A stretch of 64,000 nucleotides of DNA from Phytophthora colocasiae (GCA_018806915.1 JAGKQI010000046.1:1178001-1242000); one strand, 5' to 3'. Positions 26,940 through 37,663 are shown, counted from the first letter of the stretch. Notes: generated by a model from the letters alone, not told the origin. Translations and numbers: made by a program.

Positions 26940-27241
26940 ATGGCGAGAAAGCGCAAGTATGGAAGCGAAGAAGAAATTAAAGCAGCCTATCGTGCGCCAG
27001 AATGTCACGAAGAACCCGCTGCAAAGCGACGACGGATGAAGAACCTCAGTGCAGCTTTGATACGGTATAGAAAGAAGCATTCGGAGCCGAGAGAACAGGA
27101 GAATGCAGACTCCATTACGGCCGTTGTCAGCGCGTTGCAGGCTGTTGATATCGGGTCGGAACAAAATGCGACGGAGGCAAGTACTTCAACTGCTGTCGCA
27201 GAACCTCCACGACCTGCCAACTCTGGCTTTGCAGTAGGCAT
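26940..27241 (+). CDS. Helitron replication protein, N-terminal piece (severed by E3 insertion)
   Basis: ATG in a good context (AACAATGG) starts a Lys/Arg-rich protein (MARKRKYGSEEE, later AAKRRR) with a helical middle and a Ser/Thr-rich end reading AVG at the E3 LTR border. The right-hand flank of the E3 array at 54,156 resumes as GVYNFRVQGS, the conserved N-terminal region of Helitron Rep-helicases, and the codons join in frame if one 5-bp target duplication is removed. That continuity is the reason for the call; this segment alone has no diagnostic motif. Confidence 0.6.
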
Positions 27242-28790
27242 TGTGGTGAAGTGGATTTGTGGTGAAGTGGATTCAAATCAAACCGGATACGACGCAGAAC
27301 GACCACGATGATGGGTGACGTGCGACAGTGGTGCTACGATAAGGACAGGTCCCTGGAACTGGATACCTATTCTAGGGCGGACCCTAAGTTAGGACCCACT
27401 TGGCCTAGCTGACCTACGTTCGGATCCCACAGTTCTAAGTGCGGATCCGGTGGTCCTAAGTGCGGATCCGGCAGTCTTAAGTGCGGATCCGGCAGTCCTT
27501 AAGTGCGGATCCGGCAGTCTTAAGTGCGGATCCGGCAGTCCTTAAGTGCGGATCCGGCAGTCTTAAGTGCGGATCCGGCAGTCTTAAGTGCGGATCCGGC
27601 AGTCTTAAGTGCGGATCCGGCAGTCCTAAGTGCGGATCCGGAAGTCCTAAGTGCGGATCCTTTCAGACCCAAGATCCAGATCCAAGACTCAGGATCCGGC
27701 ATCCTCAAGATCCAAGATCCCAAGATCCAGATCCAAGATCCCAAGATCCAGATCCAAGACCCAGGATCCGGGATCCTCGAGATCCAAGATCCCAAGATCC
27801 GGGATCCGAGACTCAGGATCCGGGATCCTCAAGATCCAAGATCCCAAGATCCAGATCCAAGATCCTCGGATCCTGAAGCCGGATACTCAAGATCCAAGAT
27901 CCCAAGATCCAGATCCAAGACCCAGGATCCGGGATCCTCGAGATCCAAGATCCCAAGATCCGGGATCCGAGACTCAGGATCCGGGATCCTCAAGATCTAA
28001 GATACCAAGATCCAGATCGAAGATCCTCGGATCCGGAGGTCGGATCCTAGGATCCAGGCTCGGATCCTCACGATCCAAGACATCGACGTAGTGGAGAAGT
28101 TGCAGGAGAGCCAGCATGATCCAAGATAGAGATTTGCGATGGGAAAGATAGGGTACAAGATGAGGAACTGTATAACCATAAATCAGAGAGTCGAATTTAC
28201 CTTCTAGTGCGCAAGTGGTTTTCTTCAGGACCTAAGACAAGGGAAGAGGATAGTGTATTGGCCTCCCCTTAGTCTTCCTGCAAGTTTCTTCGCCTACCTA
28301 GCTACAGCTAAGACCGGATCCCTGATTTGGCCGGCTTACCTTACGCTAGTGAAGACCCCGGATCCAACGGTGTTGATTGCTTAACCGCAGGATCCCTCGA
28401 CCTCTCAACACCCTCAAGACCAACCGCTACAGGAGGCGGCAAGCAAGACAGTAAAGGAAAGGAAAAGGAACCCCACAGCCACCAAGGCAACCCCGGATCC
28501 AAGGATCCACAAGATCTTCGAGTCCAAGACCAAGATCCCCCCAACCAGGACCTGTGTGCAGGAATACCCACGCAAGTCCAACCTCCCAAGTCCCCGCCAA
28601 GGACGTTCAAGCCCTCACGCCTGTGTACATTCTCCCGTTCCTGAGAGAGCAGATCCCGCCCACTGACGGGTACACAAGGTGAGCCTCAGCAACCCCACGG
28701 TTATCGGAGTACCCCCTCCGTTAGTCAGTGTCTGGGCGCCGTGTGTGAACGTTGGATCCCTGCTAATTCCAGCGGATCCACTACACCACA
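27242..28790 (+). repeat. 5' LTR of E3 copy A
   Basis: Starts TGTGGTGAAG (with a second tandem TGTGGTGAAG 18 bp on) and ends CACCACA directly before the gag ATG. It holds a GGATCC array in its first half, the shared block GAGTCGAATTTAC at 28,188-28,200 with GCGCAAGTGG at 28,209, and C-rich sequence toward the end. Nearly identical to 38,438-40,044 but clearly different from the LTR at 52,930. Confidence 0.85.
27421..28090 (+). repeat. GGATCC tandem array in E3 LTR (copy A)
   Basis: First ~230 bp: units near GTGCGGATCCGGCAGTCTTAA, about 21 bp, roughly ten copies. Then units built from AAGATCC and CAGATCC with CCGGGATCC. The arrays are low-complexity in every frame, so the open frames across them are not genes. 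Confidence 0.85.
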
Positions 28791-31112
28791 ATGGTGCGCG
28801 TGCCCGGATCTTTTGGGGACGGCGGATATCACCGTGAGTCCGAAGAGACTGTACAAGTGAAGGAAGAACCGGGAGAAGAAGTGCCGACGGTCGTTGGATC
28901 GCCGTCAGCACCGCTGAACGCTAGATCCACAGATCGACAGAGCCCTGGGAGGAGTTCTGTCGACAGGAAGGAGGTGAGTCTGGTAACAGACTCGGAAGAA
29001 AAACCTCCCCCTCCTCCCCAGGTCCCTTCGGGGACCCCCGCGGATCGGAACGCGAGTTCTGATCCGCCGGGTGGGGATTCAGCGGCGAAAGCTGTTGGAT
29101 CTTCATCCACCACCACCACCGCGCAGATCTCAGGTGGTAAAACGTCGAAGAAGAAGACGAAGACTGCGCGGAAGAAGCTGAAGGCACCAGGATCGGATGT
29201 CGATGAGAAGCCGGAGGTGAAATCAGAGTGGTCGTTGACCCAGCTGGAGGCTTCGTATCGCCGGATCGCGCTCGAGGACTTCCTCCGGGAAGACCCTGTG
29301 ATGAGGATCCTACAACCCCAGTTGGTTGGATCCCTCACCGGCCTGATCGCGGCACCGGCTCAGTCTACGAACAGTTTGGACTGCGCTTTGGATCTCCTAC
29401 GCCTGCTCGAGGAAGCGGGTTTTGCTGCGGGTGCTTTCGACGGAGATACCCTTTTCCGCTTGGATCACGACAGGATCCGTATCGCAGCGGCCTCGCTCTT
29501 CAGCCGACTGAAGCCCCTCGTCGGTGAGCGACGAGTGATCCGAGATCCGATGTCCAAGCTGGCGCAGTCCCCAGAGTACCAGACAGGATCCTCGCGATAC
29601 GCTTCGGCGGAGTCCGAAGCAGGATCCGACAGCTCGTCGGAACCCCGACGTATGGCACTCGGCCCTACAGGTGCTGCGATGTTGGCAGCCCGTATGCCAA
29701 CTGATGTCCCGGATGCCAAGCCAGCGCGAACGCGGGACACCTCGCGTGATCAACCCCGTGCCATGGATCCGCCGCATGCATCCACCAAGGGACTGCAAGC
29801 CTACTTCCAATCAGCCATGGACAAGTTCTTGAAGGAGCGGCAGATGACTACGGTCCCAAGAGCCACGACGCGCGCTTCGGATCCTGTATATCGGGACGTC
29901 GAGATGGAGTCAGTAGGATCACACCCCGAGAACTGGGAGTATGACCCTGACGACCTTGACGGATTGGCTCTCCGGCGTACGGCGACGACCACCGCTGCAT
30001 CCGTTACGGCAGGATCCAGCACAATTCAACGGATCCGGATTTCTGCGATATCGGACCTGAAGGAGTTCACGGGCAAGGAGCACGACGAGGAACGAGCAAG
30101 ATCATGGATTAGTAAAGTCAAGTCAGCCTTCACGAGAGATCAAGCATCGGATGAAGAAAAGTGCCTTACCTTCGGAGATCTCCTCACAGGTCCAGCGCGA
30201 AACTGGTACAGACAACTCAGTCGATCCACAAGGCTGAAGTGGAGTGATCTGCTGAAAGCCTTCCAGACGCAGTACTGCGGCCTCGGAGTCTCGGTGGCGT
30301 GGCAATACTACCACGCCCGCAAGAGATCCGATGAGTCGCCACTGGAATACCTGTACCGGTTGAACGTAGCAGGTCTTCGTGCGAGAGTGATGATCAAGGA
30401 TGGAGATGCCAAAGCTCGCCGCGAGCACGTCGAACACTTCATCGAGACGCTCGGGGATGCGGATCTGGCAGACCAACTGACATTACTCCGACTTGCGGAC
30501 GCGGATCAACTCGAAGACGTACTGCGGGCCCGAGATCGCGCGAGATCCAGACAGAAGAAGCTGTCGTCGGGATCCAGCAAGTTCCGGCCGAAGACCACGA
30601 CGGCCCCGCAGCCAACCGGTCCAACGCGTGCGATCCGTTCCATGCAAGTTGTAGAATCGGAGGGATCCGACTCCGAGGACTCCGGATCCGACGGTGAGCT
30701 TCGCAGAGCATACGTAGCAGCTTCGAGTGAAAGACCGATTACCCCGACGACAGCCGGATCGACAGAGACCAAGACAGGAACTTCGGATCCTAAGAAGGAT
30801 CCGGATCCAACCCAAGCCAGCTCGGATCCAGTGCCACAAGATCGTCGACCACGTTTCTCCAACGAAGGACAGCGCTGCTCGCACTGCGGATCCAGGAAAC
30901 ATTCGGATCTTGGCTGCTGGAAGCGTCTCACCTGCCAGAAGTGCGGCAAGAAGGGCCATCCGTCGGATCGCTGCTTCTTCGTATGTCGCGGCTGCGGAGA
31001 ACTTCACGATCACGGCAAGTGCCAGATGGAGGAGTTCTACAACCTCATCCGACAGTGGTTCGATCCAAGTAAGCACATGCTTCCAGAAGCTGCCGAGAAG
31101 ATGTTAAACTAG
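28791..31112 (+). CDS. gag: Gag polyprotein of E3 copy A
   Basis: 773 codons, intact, starting at the LTR boundary. The N-terminal third is acidic and Ser/Pro-rich with a Lys/Arg patch (about residues 118-133). The capsid domain lies at about 415-590 (DLKEFTGK, ARNWYRQL, PLEYLYRLN). Zinc knuckles near the end: CX2CX4HX4C twice (CSHCGSRKH..C, CQKCGKKGH..C) and a third Cys/His cluster. It ends in TAG at 31,110-31,112, directly after the slippery heptamer GTTAAAC. GGATCC is used in all three codon phases (for example Arg-Ile, Gly-Ser, Asp-Pro). Confidence 0.9.
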   Translation: MVRVPGSFGDGGYHRESEETVQVKEEPGEEVPTVVGSPSAPLNARSTDRQSPGRSSVDRKEVSLVTDSEEKPPPPPQVPSGTPADRNASSDPPGGDSAAKAVGSSSTTTTAQISGGKTSKKKTKTARKKLKAPGSDVDEKPEVKSEWSLTQLEASYRRIALEDFLREDPVMRILQPQLVGSLTGLIAAPAQSTNSLDCALDLLRLLEEAGFAAGAFDGDTLFRLDHDRIRIAAASLFSRLKPLVGERRVIRDPMSKLAQSPEYQTGSSRYASAESEAGSDSSSEPRRMALGPTGAAMLAARMPTDVPDAKPARTRDTSRDQPRAMDPPHASTKGLQAYFQSAMDKFLKERQMTTVPRATTRASDPVYRDVEMESVGSHPENWEYDPDDLDGLALRRTATTTAASVTAGSSTIQRIRISAISDLKEFTGKEHDEERARSWISKVKSAFTRDQASDEEKCLTFGDLLTGPARNWYRQLSRSTRLKWSDLLKAFQTQYCGLGVSVAWQYYHARKRSDESPLEYLYRLNVAGLRARVMIKDGDAKARREHVEHFIETLGDADLADQLTLLRLADADQLEDVLRARDRARSRQKKLSSGSSKFRPKTTTAPQPTGPTRAIRSMQVVESEGSDSEDSGSDGELRRAYVAASSERPITPTTAGSTETKTGTSDPKKDPDPTQASSDPVPQDRRPRFSNEGQRCSHCGSRKHSDLGCWKRLTCQKCGKKGHPSDRCFFVCRGCGELHDHGKCQMEEFYNLIRQWFDPSKHMLPEAAEKMLN
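28792..28807 (+). other. Candidate primer binding site of E3, overlapping the gag start codon
   Basis: TGGTGCGCGTGCCCGG begins one base after the LTR end CACCACA. TGG pairs with a tRNA 3' CCA; the next bases would pair with a discriminator A, an acceptor strand and a CCGGG T-stem strand. The A before TGG together with TG forms the gag ATG. The tRNA identity is not determined. The same sequence follows the middle LTR at 40,046. Confidence 0.55.
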
Positions 31113-31151
31113 AACGCTCGCCGGGTTTGAATCCGGTACGAGACGAGCGTT
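31103..31151 (+). promoter_or_regulatory. Gag-Pol -1 ribosomal frameshift signal (E3 copy A)
   Basis: G_TTA_AAC at 31,103-31,109 in phase, then the gag stop TAG. AACGCTCG (31,113-31,120) pairs with CGAGCGTT (31,144-31,151). Inside is a 16-nt hairpin (31,121-31,136; CCGGG/TCCGG arms) and a 7-nt 3' bulge (31,137-31,143). Distance from heptamer to inner hairpin (11 nt), hairpin length (16 nt) and bulge (7 nt) equal those of E1 although the sequences differ. The -1 frame is open straight into protease. Confidence 0.82.
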
Positions 31152-33712
31152 CAACGTCTTACATCTATGCATATGTGAACAAGAAGGCCATGGATCAAGT
31201 TAGCAACAAGCGAACGGATCTATTGGATAATACATGTGAACTTCATGGGAAACGTACGGCTAGAGTTGCAAGCTTCCGCTCTACAGACGATGAATACCAG
31301 AGATCCGAGATCGCCATGTCCTTGGATCTCATGCCTGGAGAGTCACGCGGGTACTGGAAGTACCATGTCCCCAGCAAACACTTCAAGCAGGCCAAGGCAA
31401 CGTGCAAGATCAACAATGCCAAGTCCACCGTGCTTCTTGACTCGGGATCCGAGGTGTCGATCATCGATGCCGCCTTTGCTCGTAAGGTTGGATCCCAGAT
31501 TGATACTAGTCAAACACAAGAATGCCTCGGAATTGGTGAGCAGCTGTATATTGCAGCAGGCAAAACAAGGATCAAGGTTACCTTGGCTGGGTACTTGGTG
31601 TACTTCTGCGACGTCTGGGTCGGCGAGGATCTTCCACCCGACTGCGACGCGATCCTCGGTATGGACTTCATGGTACCAGCCGGGATCCGACTCGACTTGG
31701 GCGACGGATCCGTGTGCTTGCATGACGAGATCCGTGTGCGCCTCCATGGACGACGGCAGATCTTCAGCGGCCGGGCCCGCCCGCTACTCCTCCGGGAAGG
31801 CATACGGCTGGAACCCGGCGAGATCTTCGAGCATCCGGATCGGATCCATCTCAAGGAGTACGAGAAACTGTGGTTACGCAGAGGCAAGCAATGGGTACCA
31901 ACGTTAGCTCAAGGTCCAGGCAAGATCCGCTATCTACAACTTACCAATGTCGGTGAGAAAGCGGTCTCCCTCAACCACAATGAGGAGATCGGCATGTGGC
32001 TGGCCGGGGATCACGTTCCTCGCACCCCGGGCTTCATTTCCGTCGGATCCCGGCGCTACAACGAGTGGCAGAACCTTGCCATGAGCGCCACGACGGAGAT
32101 CCCGCCGCCACCGCGTCCGAAGGAGCCTTGGGAGCTTGAGCCGGCGGTGGATCGGTCGAAGTACGCAGAGCCGAGAGGGATCCTCAAGCGCCCTGTCCAC
32201 ACCGCTGTCGTATCACCCTGCCCCGGCTCGCCACCTACGTCGGACCGGATCCTTGAAGGAACGGTCGACTGGCGAGACAGGATCCAGTCCGACGGATCCG
32301 ATCCGACGACGTCTAGGCTCCAAGCGCACCGCCGTGTCCGATTTGGACCAGAGGCCGCAAAGGATGCTGCGCCAGACTCGTCGGATCGAGGGGCGTCCTC
32401 ACACGCCCGGATCCGAGATCCACAGGCTCAAGGATCCTCCGGATCCTCTTCAGCTTGTCTGATTGAAGATCCGGTAACGTGTACTGTCTCTGTCCAGAGA
32501 CTGGACGCCACCGTTGAGGATCGGCAGCACGTCCGTGCGACGGGCGACGACCATCACTCCGACAAATCAGTCGGAGATGACGTTTTGGGGCGCCCTGGGG
32601 CGAATATGAATGCCCCGCTGCTGAGGTCGGTATGGACATGCAGCGCGAGGCGAGGCGCGTCTAACGAGCCGTCGCATGCCTCAAACGGTGCCCTAGAAGC
32701 CGAAGGGCCCATGTCGACGCGCCTCCTTGAAGATCCGGAGGGCTGCCCTGTATCTGCGCAGAGCCGGGACAATGATGTCGAAGGGTCGCCCCGTAATCAT
32801 GAGACAGGTGACCATCACTCAGATGGCACAGTCGGATCCAAGTTTTCGGAGTGCCCTGAAGCCCACAGGAATGCCCCGGAGCTCGGGGAGCGCTCATTAG
32901 ACGCGCCCGGTCAAGACCTTTCCAATGAGCTACCCCACGCCCCCCACCGACGCCTACAAGCAAAGTCGGATCCCAACCTGACACAGGTTGAAGATCGGTG
33001 TCGCGTATGCGACAGGGGTCAAGGACGGGGCAGGCCTGAACGGTCGTCTGATTCCGCACTTAGTGGGGATCTGAGCTCCTCATATTCACACGAATACGAG
33101 CGAGCGGCGGGGGCGACCAGCAGGAAGGGTGCCGCCGATTGCAAGGCACCCAGGGCGATCTACGCGTGTACCAAGGGTGCTACGGATGCGCCTCCGCAAG
33201 ACGAAGATGATGGTGCGAGCCAAGGCAAGGTTGAGGACTCAGGGGCGCCAGGGGATCCGGATCAAGGCGCTACGGCACAAGAAGAGCTGGACCAAGGGGC
33301 GACGACGTACGTGGACGCGGCGAAGACCCCGGAAGACGATCCGAGAACTGGACGTGGTGCGCCGAAGGGTGATCCTGCTGTTGGATCCAGCTTGGAAGCA
33401 GGGAGCGAAGTCGGAAGACCTGCCGAGGGAGGTGCTGCTCGTGGACCGGATCCGGCCACAAGAAGGCTGGATCCTGGTAGCCATGTAACAGCCAGTGATC
33501 CGCCCAGAGTGGGGACAAGTGAGGATCCGTCACCGGCGTCAGGACATGGAGATCACAAGTTCGCCTCAGACAAGGATCTCGTGGTTGGATCCCGACCGGA
33601 TCTCGTGGCTGAGTCCCAGCCGGATCTCGAGGTTGGTGCCCGGCCGGATCCTGGATCCGCAGAAGATCACGCCGACGATGGAGTGTTTGTCCACGAGAAT
33701 GGCGGATCCTAA
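31113..33712 (+). CDS. pol: Pol of E3 copy A: protease and long repetitive linker, ends at TAA
   Basis: Read in the -1 frame from the slip site. Aspartic protease with LLDSGSEVSIID (about 31,433-31,470) and a hydrophobic ILGMDFM segment. Then a linker of over 500 residues, rich in Asp, Ser, Gly and His, containing at least two ~85-residue tandem repeats (landmarks EDP..C.VS.Q, DHHSD..VG, SNE..HA) and, near the end, 8-residue units of the type DLVVGSRP. TAA at 33,710-33,712 interrupts; copy B reads Ala-Tyr-Ala at this place. Confidence 0.8.
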
Positions 33713-34632
33713 GCGGAGGATCTCGAGAAGGAAATGGCGGTGTTGTCAGAGGTTGTGACGGCGACGGTCGAAGTGAAGATCGAGGATCTCCAAGTGGGGG
33801 ATCCAGCCTCCAACACACCTGAGGAGATCCAACGACTGGCGAATGTGATCTGGAAGTACAAGCACCTGCTGATCGGAAAGGGCAACGCCTTGCCCCGCCT
33901 GCTGTAGGCGCGATCTGTGACATTGATGTGGGAGACGCGAGGCCAATTGCCCAGCGAGTGCGTAAGGTGGCGCCGCAGTATCGCGAGAAGCTCTCGGATC
34001 TGATCAAGGGATTGTTGCAAGCGAAGATCATCCAAGTCTCAACGTCACCATGGGCTTCGCCAATTGTCGTGATCATCAAGAAGAATGGCGTTGACATCAG
34101 GCTCTGCATCGACTACAGGTTGGTGAATAGCCTGACGAGGTTGATGGTATATCCTATGCCTCTCATCAACGATCTACTGGAGGATCTCGACGCCGTGTTA
34201 TGGTACTGTTCTCTCGACATGGCCAGTGGTTTTTGGGTTGTCTCCATGACGGATCGCGCAAGAGCCATCTCGGCATTTATCACCCCGTTTGGATTGTTCG
34301 AGTGGAACCGGATGCCGTTTGGTCTCAAGAATGCCCCGCAGATCTACCAGCGTTTGTTGGACAACACCCTCTATGGGTTCCTACGGATCCCGCCCACGGC
34401 CGGATCCGGATCCGCGTTGGATCTCTTCCGAGACGGGATCCCGGAGACGGATGGTAAACCGTCTGTACTGGGACGAAGGTCGTACATCGATGACATCTTA
34501 GTGACGGCTGGATCTTGGGATCACCTGTGTGAGCGGGTGCATCTGCTTCTGGAGGCTTGTGACAAGTGGAACCTGTCAATTAGTGTGGCCAAGAGCTTTT
34601 GGGGTCTGAAGAAGGTCGATTACCTGGGACAC
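33713..34632 (+). pseudogene. pol: Pol of E3 copy A: RT, broken by frameshift and TGA
   Basis: After the TAA the same frame continues (EDLEKEMAVL) until a one-base deletion near 33,897 (CCCCG here, CCCCCT in copy B) shifts it. The RT is then open from 33,928: MDVGDARPIAQ-type entry, the ASGFWVV and PFGLKNAP motifs, YIDDI near 34,485, and VDYLGH. TGA at 34,633-34,635 stands where copy B has CAA (Gln), two transitions away. Confidence 0.8.
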
Positions 34633-34635
34633 TGA

Positions 34636-36834
34636 GTGTCTAGCGAAGGACTAGAGGCACATCCGAAGGACCGAGAAGCGCTGGTGGATCTTGCGTTCCC
34701 GAGATCGCTGCGCGCTATGCAATCTTTCCTGGGTAGCCTAAACTACTACGCTCGATTCATCGAGGACATGGCGGTCTACGCGTCGGTACTCTACGAACTG
34801 AGGGAGGTCGACTTCGCGGAGTTGAGGTCCAGCCGCAAGATCCTGCAGCCAACCGACTCTGTGATCAAGGATCCCGAGGACCCGTCGAACCCGAGAGATC
34901 CGGATGAGAAGTGGATCCGTGCTTCAGCCGCCTTCGAGGCCCTGAAGAGGAAGATCGCTATGACTCCTACGCTTCGGCATTTCGATCCCGACAAGCAACC
35001 GGTGGTGATTGTCTACGCCAGTGAGTGGGCCATCTCAGCTTCCCTGACGCAGGATCATGATGGGATCTACATGCCGGTGATGTTCGTTAGCAGATCCCTG
35101 AAACCGAACGAAGTGAACTATGGGATCGTAGAGAAGGAGGTGCTGGCCTTGCTAAGGATCCTGGATCTCGGATATTCCATGTTGGTTGGACGACGGATCC
35201 GGGTCCTAACCAGGCATTCTACCCTCCGGTGGTTGTTCCGTTCTACCGGACTACAAGGAAGGTTGGGCCAATGGGCGGCGCTGTTATCGCCTTGGGCTTT
35301 GGAGATCACGAAGTGCACGAAAGGGGAGGACGAGATCCTCGGATCCCTTGCCGCAAGTATCACCCCGAGATCCGAGGTGGATCAAGCTCTAGTAAACATC
35401 GCCCCGAGGAAAGAGCCACGCAGAGCGATCCAGATGCCAGTACCGACCGTAGGACCGGAGGAAGAGTTGTGGGTGGTTAGTTTCGACGGATCCGCCAGGG
35501 TGAAACGTGGCGGAGGATCCTTCAGCGCGATCGTCTGGAAGTTACCTGAATGGAGGGTGATTAAAGCAACATCTCGATACGCAGAGAACCTGACAGTCAA
35601 CGAAGCAGAGTATAACGGACTTCTATTATGTTTCGAGTTACTCGAGGATCTGGCTAAGGGGCGACTTGTTATCTGCGGAGATTCGAATCTGGTGATCCGC
35701 CAGATGCGCGGCGAGATCGACTGTAAAGCGCCGGCCCTGACGTTACTGAGACAGAAGGCGCTAATGCGGCTTCGGGATTGGCCGGATCACGACCTGCTAC
35801 ATGTGAAGCGAGCGTGGAACGCAAGCGCCGACAGCTTGGCCAGTGCAGCATTGCAACGAGAGAGCGGGATTACAGTCGACCAAGGGGCGGACCACGAGGA
35901 TCTCGTCACTTTGAATCGGTTGGATGAGATTCTGACCTCGGGATCCGAGGATCCGACACCACGGATCAGTGCAGTGGCTACTCGAAGACAAACCAGAGAA
36001 GGGCGACCCCGAGTACTCGACGAGGAGTCCGTGCAACGGTTGAGGATCGACCGGATCCGACACGCCCAGGACGAAGAGACATGGATCTTCAACCTGAAGT
36101 CGTTCCTGCGGGGACAGCTGACGGATCTGACTGCGGCTGAAGCCAAGACGTGCCGCCTGCTGGCAGACAACTTCGAGTTGAACGAGGATGAGCTGTTGTT
36201 CTATTGCGCACCTTCACGAAGGGCCGAAGCCGATCGAGATGGATTGCCACGACTGGTTATACCTGAGACGCTTCAGGCCGACTTGTTGCACCACTATCAC
36301 AACAGTCTAGAAGGAGGACATCAAGGGATCGGCCGTACGTACCAGAGGATCAAGGATCACTTCTACTGGAGAGGACTTTTCAAATCTGTACAGCGGTTTG
36401 TGGGAGAATGCGTGGACTGCGAGACAGGCAAGGGGCGACCCACCATTCGTGGTGTATCGCCAGGCAACATTCAAGCCACCTACCCGTTCCAAGTGATCGC
36501 CATGGATCACATACCCTCGCTACCACGATCCGAGAAAGGGAACACTGAACTCTTGGTATGGGTGGATCTCTTCACTGGTTATGTGATCGTCAATGCGAAT
36601 AACTCGCGAACGGCCCAGGCCATCGCGGAGTCCTATGAGATCTGTGTGTTTCGTCGTTTCGGCGCCAGCCAGGTGATCCGTCACGACCGAGAACCTGGGT
36701 TCATGTCGGATTTTTTTCGCGCATTCAACCGGATCCTAGGCCAGCGCCAGAGAGCTACTATAGCTTATCGACCGCAGTCAAATGGCACGGCCGAGCGGAT
36801 GGTGCAGACAATTACCCGAGCGATCAAGATGTAG
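34636..36834 (+). CDS. pol: Pol of E3 copy A: RT thumb, two RNase H domains, integrase; ends at TAG
   Basis: 732 codons in the same frame as the RT. First RNase H (about 34,990-35,240) reads YASEWA and TRHSTL where active enzymes have Asp, so two catalytic acids are missing. Second RNase H (about 35,460-35,860) has SFDGS, NEAEYNG, CGDSNL and SADSLA, all acids intact. Integrase zinc finger (HHYHNSLEGGH to CVDCETGKG) and core with Asp in AMDHI, Asp in RHDREP and Glu in NGTAERM. TAG at 36,832-36,834 replaces TAC (Tyr) of copies B and C. Confidence 0.85.
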   Translation: MSSEGLEAHPKDREALVDLAFPRSLRAMQSFLGSLNYYARFIEDMAVYASVLYELREVDFAELRSSRKILQPTDSVIKDPEDPSNPRDPDEKWIRASAAFEALKRKIAMTPTLRHFDPDKQPVVIVYASEWAISASLTQDHDGIYMPVMFVSRSLKPNEVNYGIVEKEVLALLRILDLGYSMLVGRRIRVLTRHSTLRWLFRSTGLQGRLGQWAALLSPWALEITKCTKGEDEILGSLAASITPRSEVDQALVNIAPRKEPRRAIQMPVPTVGPEEELWVVSFDGSARVKRGGGSFSAIVWKLPEWRVIKATSRYAENLTVNEAEYNGLLLCFELLEDLAKGRLVICGDSNLVIRQMRGEIDCKAPALTLLRQKALMRLRDWPDHDLLHVKRAWNASADSLASAALQRESGITVDQGADHEDLVTLNRLDEILTSGSEDPTPRISAVATRRQTREGRPRVLDEESVQRLRIDRIRHAQDEETWIFNLKSFLRGQLTDLTAAEAKTCRLLADNFELNEDELLFYCAPSRRAEADRDGLPRLVIPETLQADLLHHYHNSLEGGHQGIGRTYQRIKDHFYWRGLFKSVQRFVGECVDCETGKGRPTIRGVSPGNIQATYPFQVIAMDHIPSLPRSEKGNTELLVWVDLFTGYVIVNANNSRTAQAIAESYEICVFRRFGASQVIRHDREPGFMSDFFRAFNRILGQRQRATIAYRPQSNGTAERMVQTITRAIKM

Positions 36835-37663
36835 GTCCAGGATCCCGACCAGCGAGACTGGGACGAGTACGCAGAACGCCTGACTTTCGCCCTGAACACT
36901 GCACAAGATCGGACTAGGGGCGACACGCCGTTCTACCTCGCCCATGGCTGGGATCCCAAGACAACCCTAGAAGCAACGCTATCCGCTAGGAAGTACCGGG
37001 CGCCGTGATACCGATCCACGACGTTGGAGGTATCAGATCCAGCGGCACTATCAACTGGCCAGAGCTGAGGTGAATGACCGTTTGAAGCAGGCGATCTCGG
37101 ATCGTGCCGACAGGCAGAACGAAACGGCGACGCAACACCCCATCGAGGCTGGATCCCAAGTGTGGCTGTTCTTAGACAGAGTCAAGGAGGGATACGCCAA
37201 GAAACTCGCTCATCTGTGGCATGGACCGTTCCGTGTGGCGGAAATGGCGAACGAGTATGCAGTCCGTTTAGAAATCGCTGGTACAGACTATCACTTGTTT
37301 CCGGTAGTGCACATCTCCAAGTTGAAGCCAGTCAGGACGTTCCCAGATCGACCGAAGATCCAGTTGACGGTGGACGAAGCAGACCGTTTGGACTTCGATG
37401 AAGCCTTGTTGCCGGAGGACAGCTGGGAGCGTGATCTGGAAGACGGCGAGTTTGAAGTCGAGCGGATCGCGGACGTCCGGACCGGACGACCCACTCGGTA
37501 TGGCCGGATCCGACGAGAATTCCAAGTTTTCTGGAAGGGGTACGAGGACCCTACCTGGGTAGATGAAGCAGACCTGAACTGCGGCGCGTTACTGCATGAG
37601 TTCCTCCAAGAACGGAGCAAAAGGAACCGCTTCCAAGCGATGCAGTCGCATGAGGAGGAGTAG
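36835..37663 (+). pseudogene. pol: Pol of E3 copy A: integrase C-terminal domain and chromodomain
   Basis: The frame continues after TAG (QDPDQRDWDEY) to about 37,000, where a frameshift occurs in a region that differs from copy B. It is open again from 37,070 to TAG 37,661-37,663 with the integrase C-terminal domain (KKLAHLWHGPFRV, VHISKLKP) and a chromodomain (EFQVFWKGYEDPTWV). The segment after 37,070 is intact and more complete than in B and C, which share a one-base deletion before KKLAHLW. Confidence 0.75.

Noticed and set aside
26375..26956. Minus-strand 193-codon ORF in the GC-rich block
   Set aside because: It overlaps a plus-strand ORF of similar length; both are likely composition artefacts, and neither matches a family.
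27481..28091. Several overlapping ORFs rich in Asp-Pro-Arg-Ser-Gln repeats (also 38,741-39,383)
   Set aside because: They are translations of the GGATCC/AAGATCC array inside the LTR in every frame; no independent coding evidence.
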